Positions 36,611 to 45,066 of a stretch of DNA of 64,000 nt are shown here, one piece after another. Below the pieces are notes generated by a model. The model was not told the origin of the DNA. It saw only the letters and a list, made by a program, of their open reading frames with translations, and made no database searches. Source of the stretch: Alphaproteobacteria bacterium US3C007 (GTDB lineage: Bacteria; Pseudomonadota; Alphaproteobacteria; Rhodobacterales; Rhodobacteraceae); contig CP139918.1 in the NCBI GenBank assembly GCA_034423775.1, positions 1,302,001-1,366,000 on the forward strand, written 5' to 3'. Each line of letters begins with the position of its first letter. Position 1 is the first letter of the stretch. The position numbers and the translations under genes were made by a program.

Positions 36611-36867
36611 GCCGCGTTAAGCAAGGCGTCCAGTTTTTTGGCCTGTTCAAGTTGGTAAAGCTCATCGCAGCCGCCAATATGTAGTTCGCCGATAAAAATC
36701 TGAGGCACCGTGCGGCCCCCTTCGGCGCGTTTTTGCATTTCTTTGCGCCGATCGGGGTTTTTGCTCAGGTCGATTTCGTGAAACGGCGCCTTTTTTTGCT
36801 TCAAAAGGCGTTTGGCGGCCAAGCAATAGCCACAAAATGGCGTGGTATAAATTTCAATGGTTTGCAT
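36607..36867 (-). CDS. grxC: glutaredoxin 3
   Basis: An 86-residue thioredoxin-fold protein with a CGYC active site (12-15), a variant of the usual CPYC, and the glutathione-binding TVPQIFIGELHIGGCDEL near residues 53-70. It reduces disulfides and glutathione adducts using glutathione. It follows comF by 23 bp, with an AAGGGG-like site before the ATG, and overlaps the nitrilase gene. Confidence 0.93.
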   Translation of the reverse strand: MQTIEIYTTPFCGYCLAAKRLLKQKKAPFHEIDLSKNPDRRKEMQKRAEGGRTVPQIFIGELHIGGCDELYQLEQAKKLDALLNAA

Positions 36868-36890
36868 ATGAGCGACCCCTTACGGGGCTG

Positions 36891-37625
36891 CTAGTAATCG
36901 TTTTTGGGCGTGCGCGCCAGTATCGCTACGCTAATTTTTTGAGGTTGGCCGGCGCGGCAAGCCTGCGTCGCGGCGGTTAACGTAGCCCCTGATGTCATCA
37001 CGTCATCAATGATCAAAACCGGTTTGTTATAAAGCGCCTGCGCCCGAGCCGGGTTCAATACGATGGTGTTTTGCATCCGCGCACGGCGTTCTGCACTGGA
37101 TGCGGTGTCCAACGGGGCTGTTGCGCGGTGGCGCTTTAACAAAAACGGCTCATATGAAATATTGGCCAGTCGCGCCACGTGCTGCCCCAAGAAAGCCGCC
37201 TGATTGTATTTTCTGTTTAGATAGCGCCGCCAATGCAAAGGTACGGCTGTGACGATTGTATCGGGGGTCAAAAGATCTTGGCAGGCCGCGAAAAGCCAAG
37301 ACGCGGCGGGTTTAAAACAATCGGTTCTATCACCATGCTTCATCGCAAGGATTAACCCCTTTGCGCTGCGTTGATACAATAGCGCCGCGCGTCCGGCCTC
37401 CCAAGCTGGCGGGGCGCGAAAGCAAGAATCGCAGGGGGTGGGCCCCTCAAGCTTATCAGCGGCTATGGGCATTCCGCAAAACATGCAGGCGGGCTGGCTG
37501 ATAAAGGGCATATCGCGCCAACAGGGCGGACATAATCCGAAATCTCGGTCCACGGGTGCAGCGCAAAGCAGGCAGCAGGGCGGATAAAGACTGCGTAACA
37601 TGGTTTCAAAAAGCGTTGGTTTCAT
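36891..37625 (-). CDS. ComF-family phosphoribosyltransferase-like protein
   Basis: A 244-residue protein with an N-terminal zinc-ribbon (CCLLC, CPPCW, CMFCG and CDSC pairs within about residues 17-69) and a C-terminal phosphoribosyltransferase fold containing the PRPP loop VLIIDDVMTSGAT. Homologues in naturally competent bacteria help bring DNA into the cytoplasm, but the gene is widespread in bacteria not known to be competent. It is divergent from the methyltransferase gene with only 2 bp between start codons, so the promoters must overlap coding sequence or initiate leaderless. Confidence 0.9.
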   Translation of the reverse strand: MKPTLFETMLRSLYPPCCLLCAAPVDRDFGLCPPCWRDMPFISQPACMFCGMPIAADKLEGPTPCDSCFRAPPAWEAGRAALLYQRSAKGLILAMKHGDRTDCFKPAASWLFAACQDLLTPDTIVTAVPLHWRRYLNRKYNQAAFLGQHVARLANISYEPFLLKRHRATAPLDTASSAERRARMQNTIVLNPARAQALYNKPVLIIDDVMTSGATLTAATQACRAGQPQKISVAILARTPKNDY

Positions 37626-37627
37626 TT

Positions 37628-38461
37628 ATGGGGCCTTATATGAGCGTACCCGCCCCTTTGATTGATCGATCTGCGCTTTTGCGCCAGCGCGCCAGACAGC
37701 AGCGCAGCCGCCCTGATTTTTTGCAGGTTGCAGCTCTTGAAGATCTGCAAGATCGCCTGCTAATGGTTACAAAAGCCTTTACGGATATGGTGATTATTAC
37801 CGCAGATCCTGAAATATGGGCAGCGGCTTACCCGCAGGCACGGGTGATTTCAGATGACGATGTTTTGGATCTTGCGCCAAATAGCTGTGATTTGATCGTG
37901 CATGCCTTGGCGCTGCATTGGGCGAATGATCCGTTGGGGCAATTGATTCAATGCCGCCGCGCTTTGCGCGGTGATGGGCTTCTCTTGGCGGCCTTATTGG
38001 GCGGGCGCAGTTTGTTTCAGTTGCGCAGCGCTTTGGCTGAGGCAGAAATTGCCGTGATGGGCGGGGTGTCTCCACGCGTTTTGCCAATGGCCGAAATTCG
38101 TGAATTGGGAAGCTTGCTGCAGCGTGCGGGCTTGGCGCTGCCCGTGGCGGACAGTTTTGAAATCACCGCCCAATATCAAGATTTGCGGCATATCATGCAC
38201 GATCTTCGGGCAATGGGCGAAACCAACGCGCAACAGGCGCGTTTGAAAAAATTTGCCCCACGCAGGCTTTTTGAAACCGCACAAGATATCTATGCCGAAC
38301 ATTTTGCGCATCCTGACGGTCTTCTACCGGTGCTTTTTGAAATGATTTGGTTAACCGGCTGGGCACCGGATGCATCGCAGCAACAGCCCTTGCGCCCCGG
38401 ATCGGCGCAAACGCGGCTGTCCGATGCGTTGCAGGTGCCCGAAAGGCCTCTGCAAGATTGA
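37628..38461 (+). CDS. methyltransferase-domain protein (BioC/NDUFAF5-like)
   Basis: A 277-residue protein. The N-terminal RSALLRQRARQQ and the later NSCDLIVHALALHWANDPLGQL fit the NDUFAF5/BioC-like branch, in which 'LHW.ND.P' is conserved. The glycine-rich SAM loop seems weak: the region around AYPQARVISDDDVLD lacks the normal GxGxG, so catalysis is uncertain. ATG 37628 and ATG 37640 are both plausible starts. Confidence 0.75.
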   Translation: MGPYMSVPAPLIDRSALLRQRARQQRSRPDFLQVAALEDLQDRLLMVTKAFTDMVIITADPEIWAAAYPQARVISDDDVLDLAPNSCDLIVHALALHWANDPLGQLIQCRRALRGDGLLLAALLGGRSLFQLRSALAEAEIAVMGGVSPRVLPMAEIRELGSLLQRAGLALPVADSFEITAQYQDLRHIMHDLRAMGETNAQQARLKKFAPRRLFETAQDIYAEHFAHPDGLLPVLFEMIWLTGWAPDASQQQPLRPGSAQTRLSDALQVPERPLQD

Positions 38462-38517
38462 CCCAGAGTTATAAAGAGTTAAATGACACTCAATGTTTAG
38501 AAAATTGGAAATAGACG

Positions 38518-39582
38518 ATGTTTGACGCCACGGTTCCAGCCGCCTGCCCTGTGCATGCCGCGCCAGATCACCCGAAAGTACCACAGCAAAAGGTGGGCAT
38601 TTTATTGGCCAATCTGGGCACTCCGGATAATTATGATTATTGGTCAATGCGCCGCTATCTGGGCGAGTTTCTATCGGACCGGCGGGTGATCGATTATTCG
38701 CCCTGGCTGTGGCAGCCGCTGTTGCAATTGGTCATTCTAACCTCGCGTCCATTTCGTTCGGGCGCGGCTTATAAGTCGATTTGGAATGAGGCCGACGATG
38801 AAAGCCCGCTGATGACCATCACCCGAAATCAAACCGATAAAATCAAAACAGAGCTGCATAAACGCTATGGCGAATCGGTGATGGTTGATTTCTGCATGCG
38901 CTATGGCAACCCTTCCACTCAATCAAAAGTGCGCGAAATGACGGCAGCAGGCTGCAGCAAAATCCTGTTTTTCCCGCTCTACCCGCATTATGCAGGGGCC
39001 ACTTCCGCGACCGCAAATGATCAGTTTTTTCGCGCTTTGATGCAAGAGAAATGGCAGCCATCGGCGCGCACTGTGGCGCCTTATTTTGATCATCCAGAAT
39101 ATATTGATGCGCTGGCAAAGTCGGTTGAGCGGGCCTATGCCGCAGCGGAAAAAAAGCCTGATGTTCTCGTGTGCTCTTATCACGGCGTGCCACGGCGGTA
39201 TTTGCTTGAAGGCGATCCCTATCATTGCCAATGTCAAAAAACCACGCGGCTTCTCAAAGAGCGGTTGGGCTGGCAAGATACGGAAATAAGAACAACCTTC
39301 CAGTCAAAATTTGGCCCCGAAGAATGGCTGAAGCCGTACACCGTAGAAGAGGTGGCCCGGCTTGCCGAGGAAGAGGGTAAAAAGAACATCGCGGTGATCG
39401 CGCCCGCGTTTTCTGCCGATTGCATCGAAACTCTCGAAGAGATCAATGAAGAAATTAAAGAAAGCTTTGAAGAAGCGGGCGGCGAAGATTTTCTTTATAT
39501 TCCGTGCCTCAATGATGACCCAGAGCATGTGAGCGCGTTATGCACGGTGATTGACGAAAACCTCCATGGCTGGGCGGGATGA
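38518..39582 (+). CDS. hemH: ferrochelatase
   Basis: A 354-residue enzyme that inserts Fe2+ into protoporphyrin IX as the last step of protoheme synthesis. GILLANLGTPDN at the start, FPLYPHYAGATSAT with the catalytic His, and CSYHGVPRRYL are family motifs; the metal-site region ends with FSADCIETLEEI. Four extra Cys in YHCQCQ and elsewhere are common in alphaproteobacterial members. It starts 56 bp after the methyltransferase and has a GGAAAT-like ribosome-binding site. Confidence 0.95.
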   Translation: MFDATVPAACPVHAAPDHPKVPQQKVGILLANLGTPDNYDYWSMRRYLGEFLSDRRVIDYSPWLWQPLLQLVILTSRPFRSGAAYKSIWNEADDESPLMTITRNQTDKIKTELHKRYGESVMVDFCMRYGNPSTQSKVREMTAAGCSKILFFPLYPHYAGATSATANDQFFRALMQEKWQPSARTVAPYFDHPEYIDALAKSVERAYAAAEKKPDVLVCSYHGVPRRYLLEGDPYHCQCQKTTRLLKERLGWQDTEIRTTFQSKFGPEEWLKPYTVEEVARLAEEEGKKNIAVIAPAFSADCIETLEEINEEIKESFEEAGGEDFLYIPCLNDDPEHVSALCTVIDENLHGWAG

Positions 39583-39611
39583 CGCCAAGGCTGGCGCGCA
39601 ATGAAAAAGCG

Positions 39612-40655
39612 CTAAAGCTTGATCAGCTGTTTTCCGAAATTCTGCCCATTTAACAGGCCGGTCAAAGCTTTGGGGGCGTTTTCAAGCCCTTCTGTGATAT
39701 CTTCGTAAAACCGGATCTCTTCCGCCGCCACCCGCGGCGTAATATCCGCCAGGAATGCATCAAAAAGCGCCCAGTGATCTGAGATTATAAAGCCGTTGAT
39801 TGAAAGCCGTTTGACCAGAATGCTGCGCCAAAACTTGGGCAGGTTATCCTGAGCCCCGCCGGCTGCATGCCCCCCCAAAGCCCCCTCATCATACCAACTG
39901 ATCAAGCCGCAGATCGGAATGCGGCCGCCCGTATTCATCAGAGGCATAACGGCCTCTAGAACTTTGCCAGCCACATTTTCAAAATAAATATCGACCCCGT
40001 CGGGGCAGGCGCTTTTCAGCGCTGCGCGCAGATCTTTTGAGGTTGCAAAAGCGGTATGGTCCAAACATTGCTCGAACCCAAAACGCTCAATGGCCAAGGC
40101 GCATTTTTTTGCCCCTCCGGCGATACCAATGGCGCGCAGGCCTGCGGCGTTTGCCAATTGCCCTACCATAGATCCAACCGGGCCGGTGGCCGCGGCCACC
40201 ACAAGCGTTTCCCCGCGTTTGGGGCGGCCCAGTTTTTCAAACCCGTACCAGCCGGTAAATCCGGGCATACCCAGAACCCCCAGCGCCGTGCTGATCGGCG
40301 CTATGCTTGTATCCAGCTTGCGCAAATGGGCCGCCGGACAACAGCCATGGCTGGCCCATCCAAAGGGGCCCATCACGTAATCCCCAATTTCAAAACCGGC
40401 GCTGCGCGACGCGATAACCCGTCCAACCGCGCCGCCCTCCATCGTGCTGCCCAAAGCAACTGGCTTTGCATAGGATCTCACATCATCCATGCGCCCGCGC
40501 ATGTAGGGATCAACCGAAAGATAGGCAAGCTCAACCAGAACGTCGTCTTGCGCTGGCACGGGCATGGGTTTGGTTTCAAGCCGAAAATGGTTTTCACGGG
40601 CGGGGCCTTCGGGGCGTTGGGATAGAACAATATGCTGCATTGTCGGCTTATCCAT
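39612..40655 (-). CDS. NADP-dependent medium-chain oxidoreductase (CurA / leukotriene B4 dehydrogenase-like)
   Basis: A 347-residue zinc-independent MDR protein. The family start QHIVLSQRPEG, then VDPYMRGRMDD, and the nucleotide loop AAATGPVGSMVGQLAN are clear; GFIISDH lies in the C-terminal part. Such enzymes reduce double bonds of alpha,beta-unsaturated ketones or enones with NADPH. ATG 40655 follows GAAAGG and overlaps the thioesterase stop by 8 bp. It ends the six-gene acyl operon. Confidence 0.87.
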   Translation of the reverse strand: MDKPTMQHIVLSQRPEGPARENHFRLETKPMPVPAQDDVLVELAYLSVDPYMRGRMDDVRSYAKPVALGSTMEGGAVGRVIASRSAGFEIGDYVMGPFGWASHGCCPAAHLRKLDTSIAPISTALGVLGMPGFTGWYGFEKLGRPKRGETLVVAAATGPVGSMVGQLANAAGLRAIGIAGGAKKCALAIERFGFEQCLDHTAFATSKDLRAALKSACPDGVDIYFENVAGKVLEAVMPLMNTGGRIPICGLISWYDEGALGGHAAGGAQDNLPKFWRSILVKRLSINGFIISDHWALFDAFLADITPRVAAEEIRFYEDITEGLENAPKALTGLLNGQNFGKQLIKL

Positions 40656-41076
40656 GGTTTGGGCCTTTCGTAAATTTTTTGCGATAGCGAAACACGCCCG
40701 TTGCGCTGGCCAAAACGGTTTGATTTTCATCGGTGACTTTGGCATCGGCAAAAAACGTACTTTGTCCGCCGCCGGTGCGCCAGGCTTGCGTGATCAGCAA
40801 ATCCCCTTCTGGCAAGCCAAGGAAATTGACCGATAAGTTTAGCGTCATGGCATAGCGGGGGCGTTCTGGATCATCCGAAAAGCAGCCCGAAAACCCCATT
40901 GCCGTATCCATCAATGTTGCGTGTATGCCACCATGTGGAATGCCTTGCCGGTTCATTAAAAAGCCTTGAAGCGGCAATTCAAGCCGGCAGTAATCAATCC
41001 GCCAATCGGTTACGCTAAATCCTAAATGGCGCTGCAAAGGATAGGGGGCTTCTTGAGGGGGGCTTTGAGAGGTCAT
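40648..41076 (-). CDS. PaaI-family hotdog thioesterase
   Basis: A 142-residue hotdog-fold protein. GIPHGGIHATLMDTAMGFSG contains the HGG...D substrate loop of PaaI-type acyl-CoA thioesterases, and LSVNFLGLPEGDLL is the following strand. It hydrolyses an acyl-CoA, likely produced or removed by the other enzymes of this operon. The acyl group is unknown. It lies 36 bp after the phosphotransferase gene. Confidence 0.87.
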   Translation of the reverse strand: MTSQSPPQEAPYPLQRHLGFSVTDWRIDYCRLELPLQGFLMNRQGIPHGGIHATLMDTAMGFSGCFSDDPERPRYAMTLNLSVNFLGLPEGDLLITQAWRTGGGQSTFFADAKVTDENQTVLASATGVFRYRKKFTKGPNHG

Positions 41077-41112
41077 CTGAATGAAAGGCCTTTATTATTG
41101 GCGGTTTAGAAT

Positions 41113-42141
41113 TTATAGGCCTTGCGCGGCTTGGAGGCCGGCGCTGGCCAATGCCGGAACATGTTCGGCCAATTGCATCGCTTTTTCAGGATTAGAGGCA
41201 TTGCCCTCCAGCGCCCGCTTTTTCACACCCTGCAAGATAGCGGCCATTCGAAAATAACAAAAGGCCAGATAGAACTCAAACCGTTCGATTTGCGCCAAAC
41301 CGCGCTGGGCACAGTAAAGATCGATAAATTCTTGATCCTCCATTAACCCTTCGGCGCCGCGTGCAAGCCCTGCCAAGCCACGCCCCTGCGCCCCCACGGG
41401 CATCGACCATTGCATAAGCACGCCTGCCAAATCAGCATAGGGATGGCCCAGCGTTGACAATTCCCAATCCAAGACGGCCAAGCAGTTGGGCGCGTCTTTT
41501 GCAAACAGCATATTATCAAGCCGGTAATCTCCATGCACCAAGCTGCGCTGCCCGTCTTCTACGGGCATATTCTGATCAAGCCATGCGGCCAATGCGTCCA
41601 TATCTGGCAGCGTTTCGGTTTCACTCGCGCGATATTGTTTGGTCCAACGGTCGGTTTGGCGGCGGTAATAATTTCCCTCAGGGCCAAAATCGGTCAGCCC
41701 CGTTGCGCTTAAATCAACGTTATGAATGGCGCCCAAGACGCGGTTCATTTCCAAAATAATCGCCCGCCGTTTTTCGCGCGCGAGATCGGGCAGATGCGGC
41801 TCGTTATAGGTCACCCCATCTATCATATCCATCACGTAAAACGGCGATCCGATGATGCTGGGATCTTCACAAAGCTTGTACATTCTGGCCACTGGAACTG
41901 CGCTGCCGCTGAGTGCGTTTTGCACGCGAAATTCGCGCTCAACCGCATGCGCAGATTTGAGCAAGATACCGGGCGGTTTGCGCCGCAAAACATAGCGCCC
42001 TGACTGCGCGGTTAACGCATAGGTTGGATTGGATTGGCCAAGGGTGAATTTTATGGCAGATACCGGGCCTTGAAACCCCTTTATGTGGTCGGCCATCCAC
42101 AGCGCCACTGCATCCGTATCAAGGGGGGTGTGATCCGTCAT
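41113..42141 (-). CDS. APH-fold phosphotransferase, ACAD10/11 kinase-domain-like
   Basis: A 342-residue kinase-fold protein. GQSNPTYAL is the nucleotide loop, VLRRKPPG carries the Lys, and LVHGDYRLDNMLF is the catalytic loop (HGDxxxxN), followed by VLDWELSTLGHPYADLA with the metal-binding Asp. This branch is the stand-alone equivalent of the ACAD10/ACAD11 kinase domain, which phosphorylates 4-hydroxyacyl-CoA, and of LvaA in levulinate degradation. ATG 42141 overlaps the phosphatase stop by about 0-10 bp side by side. Substrate inferred, not shown. Confidence 0.87.
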   Translation of the reverse strand: MTDHTPLDTDAVALWMADHIKGFQGPVSAIKFTLGQSNPTYALTAQSGRYVLRRKPPGILLKSAHAVEREFRVQNALSGSAVPVARMYKLCEDPSIIGSPFYVMDMIDGVTYNEPHLPDLAREKRRAIILEMNRVLGAIHNVDLSATGLTDFGPEGNYYRRQTDRWTKQYRASETETLPDMDALAAWLDQNMPVEDGQRSLVHGDYRLDNMLFAKDAPNCLAVLDWELSTLGHPYADLAGVLMQWSMPVGAQGRGLAGLARGAEGLMEDQEFIDLYCAQRGLAQIERFEFYLAFCYFRMAAILQGVKKRALEGNASNPEKAMQLAEHVPALASAGLQAAQGL

Positions 42142-42151
42142 CTGAAAAGCC

Positions 42152-42817
42152 TCAACTGTAAGATAAAAGCGGCGCGGTGGCTGCGGTGATATGCGGGGTT
42201 TCATTAAACCCGTGAAGATAGGTAGAGCGCGCCGAGAAAATAAACCGATTGACCGCGCAATTCTTCAATTGAAGTTGCAATTTTATCTGCTGTTTGGCGG
42301 GCGTTTGCAACAGCGCGGCGATCATTTGAGCAATCACGCCCCCCGAGCTGACTGCCAGCACGGTTTTGGGCCCTTCGATCATCATCGCTTGGCGCGCCGC
42401 TTCGACCCGAGCGCAAAATACGCCCCAGCTTTCTGGTGGATCTTCGATTTGGTTTTGCTGCCAAGCCAAAACCGTGTCGCGCAGAGTTTTGAAATGCACT
42501 TTGCGGTCTTTATGCATCAGCGCTGGCGCTCCGCCTTTGCGAAACCGGGCGTTTAGAAGCCCGGTGAAATCAAATTCATTCAAACCAGTATGAAGAATAA
42601 AGGGGCTTTTTTCATGCCCTAGCCCGGCTTGAATACCCTCTAAAGTTTCGCGGTGGCGCTGCATATCACCCGCGTAGAAAAGATCTGGGCTTACGCCTTG
42701 ATCGGCCAAGGCCTTGCCCAAGCTTTGGCTTTGTTGATGGCCAAGGTCGGATAATTGATCATAGTTCTCTGCGCCAAAACTGGCTTGCGCATGGCGAATT
42801 AGGTAAAGCTCGGCCAT
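42152..42817 (-). CDS. histidine phosphatase family protein
   Basis: A 221-residue enzyme of the phosphoglycerate mutase-like superfamily. The catalytic RHG-type motif is LIRHAQASFG (R8-H9), the second His lies in AVSSGGVIAQM as a Ser-Gly variant region, and LGHQQSQSLGKAL fits the family. The usual 'SHG' distal His is written SSGG here, so the second catalytic His appears to be missing or displaced. It sits 10 bp from the kinase gene in the same operon. Confidence 0.82.
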   Translation of the reverse strand: MAELYLIRHAQASFGAENYDQLSDLGHQQSQSLGKALADQGVSPDLFYAGDMQRHRETLEGIQAGLGHEKSPFILHTGLNEFDFTGLLNARFRKGGAPALMHKDRKVHFKTLRDTVLAWQQNQIEDPPESWGVFCARVEAARQAMMIEGPKTVLAVSSGGVIAQMIAALLQTPAKQQIKLQLQLKNCAVNRFIFSARSTYLHGFNETPHITAATAPLLSYS

Positions 42818-42888
42818 TTAACCCCTTTTAGCTTTTCATCAGCGGGCCCTGCGATGCCTGCGGATGGCAGGTTGTTTTGGGCGCTGCG

Positions 42889-43344
42889 TTAAAAATATTG
42901 TTGCCCAATCCATTCAGCCACCAAGGCCGGGCGCTCTTGGCCTTTGATTTCAACGCTGACATCCCAGATATTGGTGAGTTGATCGTCTTTTATTTGGCGC
43001 ACAGTGGTCAGAGTGAAATGTCCACGCACATAAGCCCCGGCTTTCACAGGTGACAGAAACCGCAGCTTATTAAACCCGTAATTCACGCCGAGTTCGGCGC
43101 CGTCTATGGCGGGCACGGCATCATAATACATTGCTGAAAGCATCGATAGGGTCAAAAACCCATGCGCGATGGTTCCCGCAAATTGCGTTTGCGCGGCGGC
43201 CTCTGGATCAACATGGATGAATTGATGATCATCGGTGGTGGCCGCGAAAGCATCGATGCGCGATTGATCAATCTGAAACCAGCGGGAGGGGGCAAATGTT
43301 TGCCCTAGACAGGCTTTAAACGCTTTCCGTGAGAGGCTGCGCAT
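42889..43344 (-). CDS. MaoC-family dehydratase
   Basis: A 151-residue single-hotdog protein. IDAFAATTDDHQFIHVDPEAA and GTIAHGFLTLSML form the (R)-specific enoyl-CoA hydratase motif, with catalytic Asp and His visible. It hydrates or dehydrates a 2-enoyl-CoA. It starts 3 bp after the SDR stop, so the two are coupled and probably act on the same 3-hydroxyacyl chain. Confidence 0.9.
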   Translation of the reverse strand: MRSLSRKAFKACLGQTFAPSRWFQIDQSRIDAFAATTDDHQFIHVDPEAAAQTQFAGTIAHGFLTLSMLSAMYYDAVPAIDGAELGVNYGFNKLRFLSPVKAGAYVRGHFTLTTVRQIKDDQLTNIWDVSVEIKGQERPALVAEWIGQQYF

Positions 43345-43347
43345 CGG

Positions 43348-44163
43348 CTAATCCTCTCCAAATATTGAGGGGCCTGTGGCAACGTTTATCCCGCCTGATA
43401 GCGGCAATATGGCCCCCGTTATATACGCGCCTCCGGCGCCGCATAAAAATTGAATGGCGCCTGCTATATCTTCGGGGCGCCCCAGCCGGCCCGCTGGAAC
43501 CCGCGCCGCCACCCGGGCGCTGCCCTTGTCTTCACCAATGGCAAATTTGGTCATACCCGATTGAAAGGGCCCTGGTGCTAAAGCATTGACGGTGATCTGG
43601 CGCGCACCAAGCTCTTTGGCCAAAATCTTGGTCATGTGATGTACGCCGGCTTTCGAAACAGAATAGGAATAGGCTTGATCACCCATCGGGATTTCGCCCA
43701 TCACGCTGCCCAGATTGATCACGCGCGATGGATCCTCTGGCTGCGCCGAGGCTGCCAAAATCTCGATCAGGCCTTGCGTGAGGTGAAACATACCCGTGAC
43801 GTTCAAATCAAGCACTTTGCCCCAAGCGTCATGCGGGAAGACGCCCAGCGGTGCGCCCCAGCTGCGCCCAGCATTGTTCAGCAATATATTTAACCGTGCG
43901 GTTCTTTTTTGTACTTCGTTTATCAAGGCTTCAATGCCCGTTTGAGTGGCGATATCCGCGGCGAAGCCTTCCACCGATCCGGAGAAATTCAGCGCATTTA
44001 TGTCGGCAGCGGTTTTGCGGCAATCTTCGCCCTTACGGCTGGCAATAAACACGCTGGCGCCCGCCGCGGCCAATCCCGTTGCCGCCATTTTTCCGATCCC
44101 TGTTGCACCGCCCGTTACAAGAGCGGTTTTGCCAGTCAAATCAAAAAGGTTCGATGGAAGCAT
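43348..44163 (-). CDS. short-chain dehydrogenase/reductase
   Basis: A 271-residue classical SDR. The cofactor loop is TGGATGIG (17-24), followed by LNNAG and the catalytic YSVSKAG with Tyr and Lys four apart; the Ser is in NLGSVMG. A Rossmann NAD(P)-binding oxidoreductase of this class suits a 3-hydroxyacyl or secondary alcohol substrate. ATG 44163 follows GGGGAAGG and is chosen over an upstream in-frame codon. It is the first gene of the minus-strand acyl operon. Confidence 0.9.
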   Translation of the reverse strand: MLPSNLFDLTGKTALVTGGATGIGKMAATGLAAAGASVFIASRKGEDCRKTAADINALNFSGSVEGFAADIATQTGIEALINEVQKRTARLNILLNNAGRSWGAPLGVFPHDAWGKVLDLNVTGMFHLTQGLIEILAASAQPEDPSRVINLGSVMGEIPMGDQAYSYSVSKAGVHHMTKILAKELGARQITVNALAPGPFQSGMTKFAIGEDKGSARVAARVPAGRLGRPEDIAGAIQFLCGAGGAYITGAILPLSGGINVATGPSIFGED

Positions 44164-44428
44164 AACCTTCCCCCTATTTAAGCTTATGCACATCAAGCCT
44201 TCAGCCCGAATGCGATAAGCCGATGATGGCCCATAAGCTTGTTATTGTTCAAGGCTTTGGTCGAAAACAATTTTTGAAGGCTTTCGGCGCGGGCTATGCA
44301 TTGTGGTTAAATTTGCGCGGCCGCAGGCGCAGGTTGCGTGGCGCAAAACAGAAGTCGCAAACAGTTGCGGGGCTTAGCGATTGCCTTTATGGGTGCCTTG
44401 ACAGCGCGGTTTTTACAGGAGCAGGGGC

Positions 44429-45040
44429 GTGGCCAATTTTTTCTACAAAGACGATTTGCCCGATGAATTGGATTTGGGCACGGTGGTCGCGATTGATTGC
44501 GAAACGATGGGCTTGAACCCGCATCGTGATCGGCTGTGCTTGGTGCAGCTTTCGGGCGGCGATGGCAATGCGCATTTGGTGCAAATCGCAGCTGAGGCTG
44601 CGCCCGCGCCAAATCTTTGCGCCTTGCTTGAAGATAGAGATGTTTTGAAGCTGTTTCATTTTGGTCGGTTTGATATTGCGGCTATGTATCACGCATTCGG
44701 AGCTTTGGCAGAGCCCGTTTATTGCACAAAAATCGCCAGTAAATTGATCCGCACCTATACAGATCGGCACGGGCTTAAGAACCTTTTGCAGGAATTGCTT
44801 TCGGTTGATATCTCAAAATTTCAGCAATCATCGGATTGGGGGGCTGAAACATTAAGCGACGCACAGTTGGATTATGCCGCATCTGACGTTCTTTACCTGC
44901 ATCAGTTGCGCATCGCATTGGATACACGCTTGGCGCGTGAAAATCGCAGCGATCTGGCAGCGCGGTGCTTTTCGTTTTTACCAACGCGCGCGCAATTAGA
45001 TCTTGCGGGCTGGCCCGAGGTCGATATTTTTGCACATTAA
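44429..45040 (+). CDS. rnd: ribonuclease D-like 3'-5' exonuclease
   Basis: A 203-residue DEDDy exonuclease domain. D23 and E25 are in AIDCETMGLN, the next Asp is in HFGRFDIA, and the final Tyr/Asp are in YAASDVLYLH. The C-terminal HRDC domains of E. coli RNase D are absent, as is usual for short alphaproteobacterial members. It trims 3' ends of structured RNA such as tRNA precursors. GTG 44429 follows AGGAG. Confidence 0.9.
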   Translation: MANFFYKDDLPDELDLGTVVAIDCETMGLNPHRDRLCLVQLSGGDGNAHLVQIAAEAAPAPNLCALLEDRDVLKLFHFGRFDIAAMYHAFGALAEPVYCTKIASKLIRTYTDRHGLKNLLQELLSVDISKFQQSSDWGAETLSDAQLDYAASDVLYLHQLRIALDTRLARENRSDLAARCFSFLPTRAQLDLAGWPEVDIFAH

Positions 45041-45066
45041 CTTCAAAACCGTTTACACAAAGCAGT

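Noticed and set aside
40056..40625. Plus-strand frame of 189 residues antisense to the oxidoreductase
   Set aside because: A shadow of the minus-strand NADP oxidoreductase; Gly/Ala/His-rich composition and no domain.
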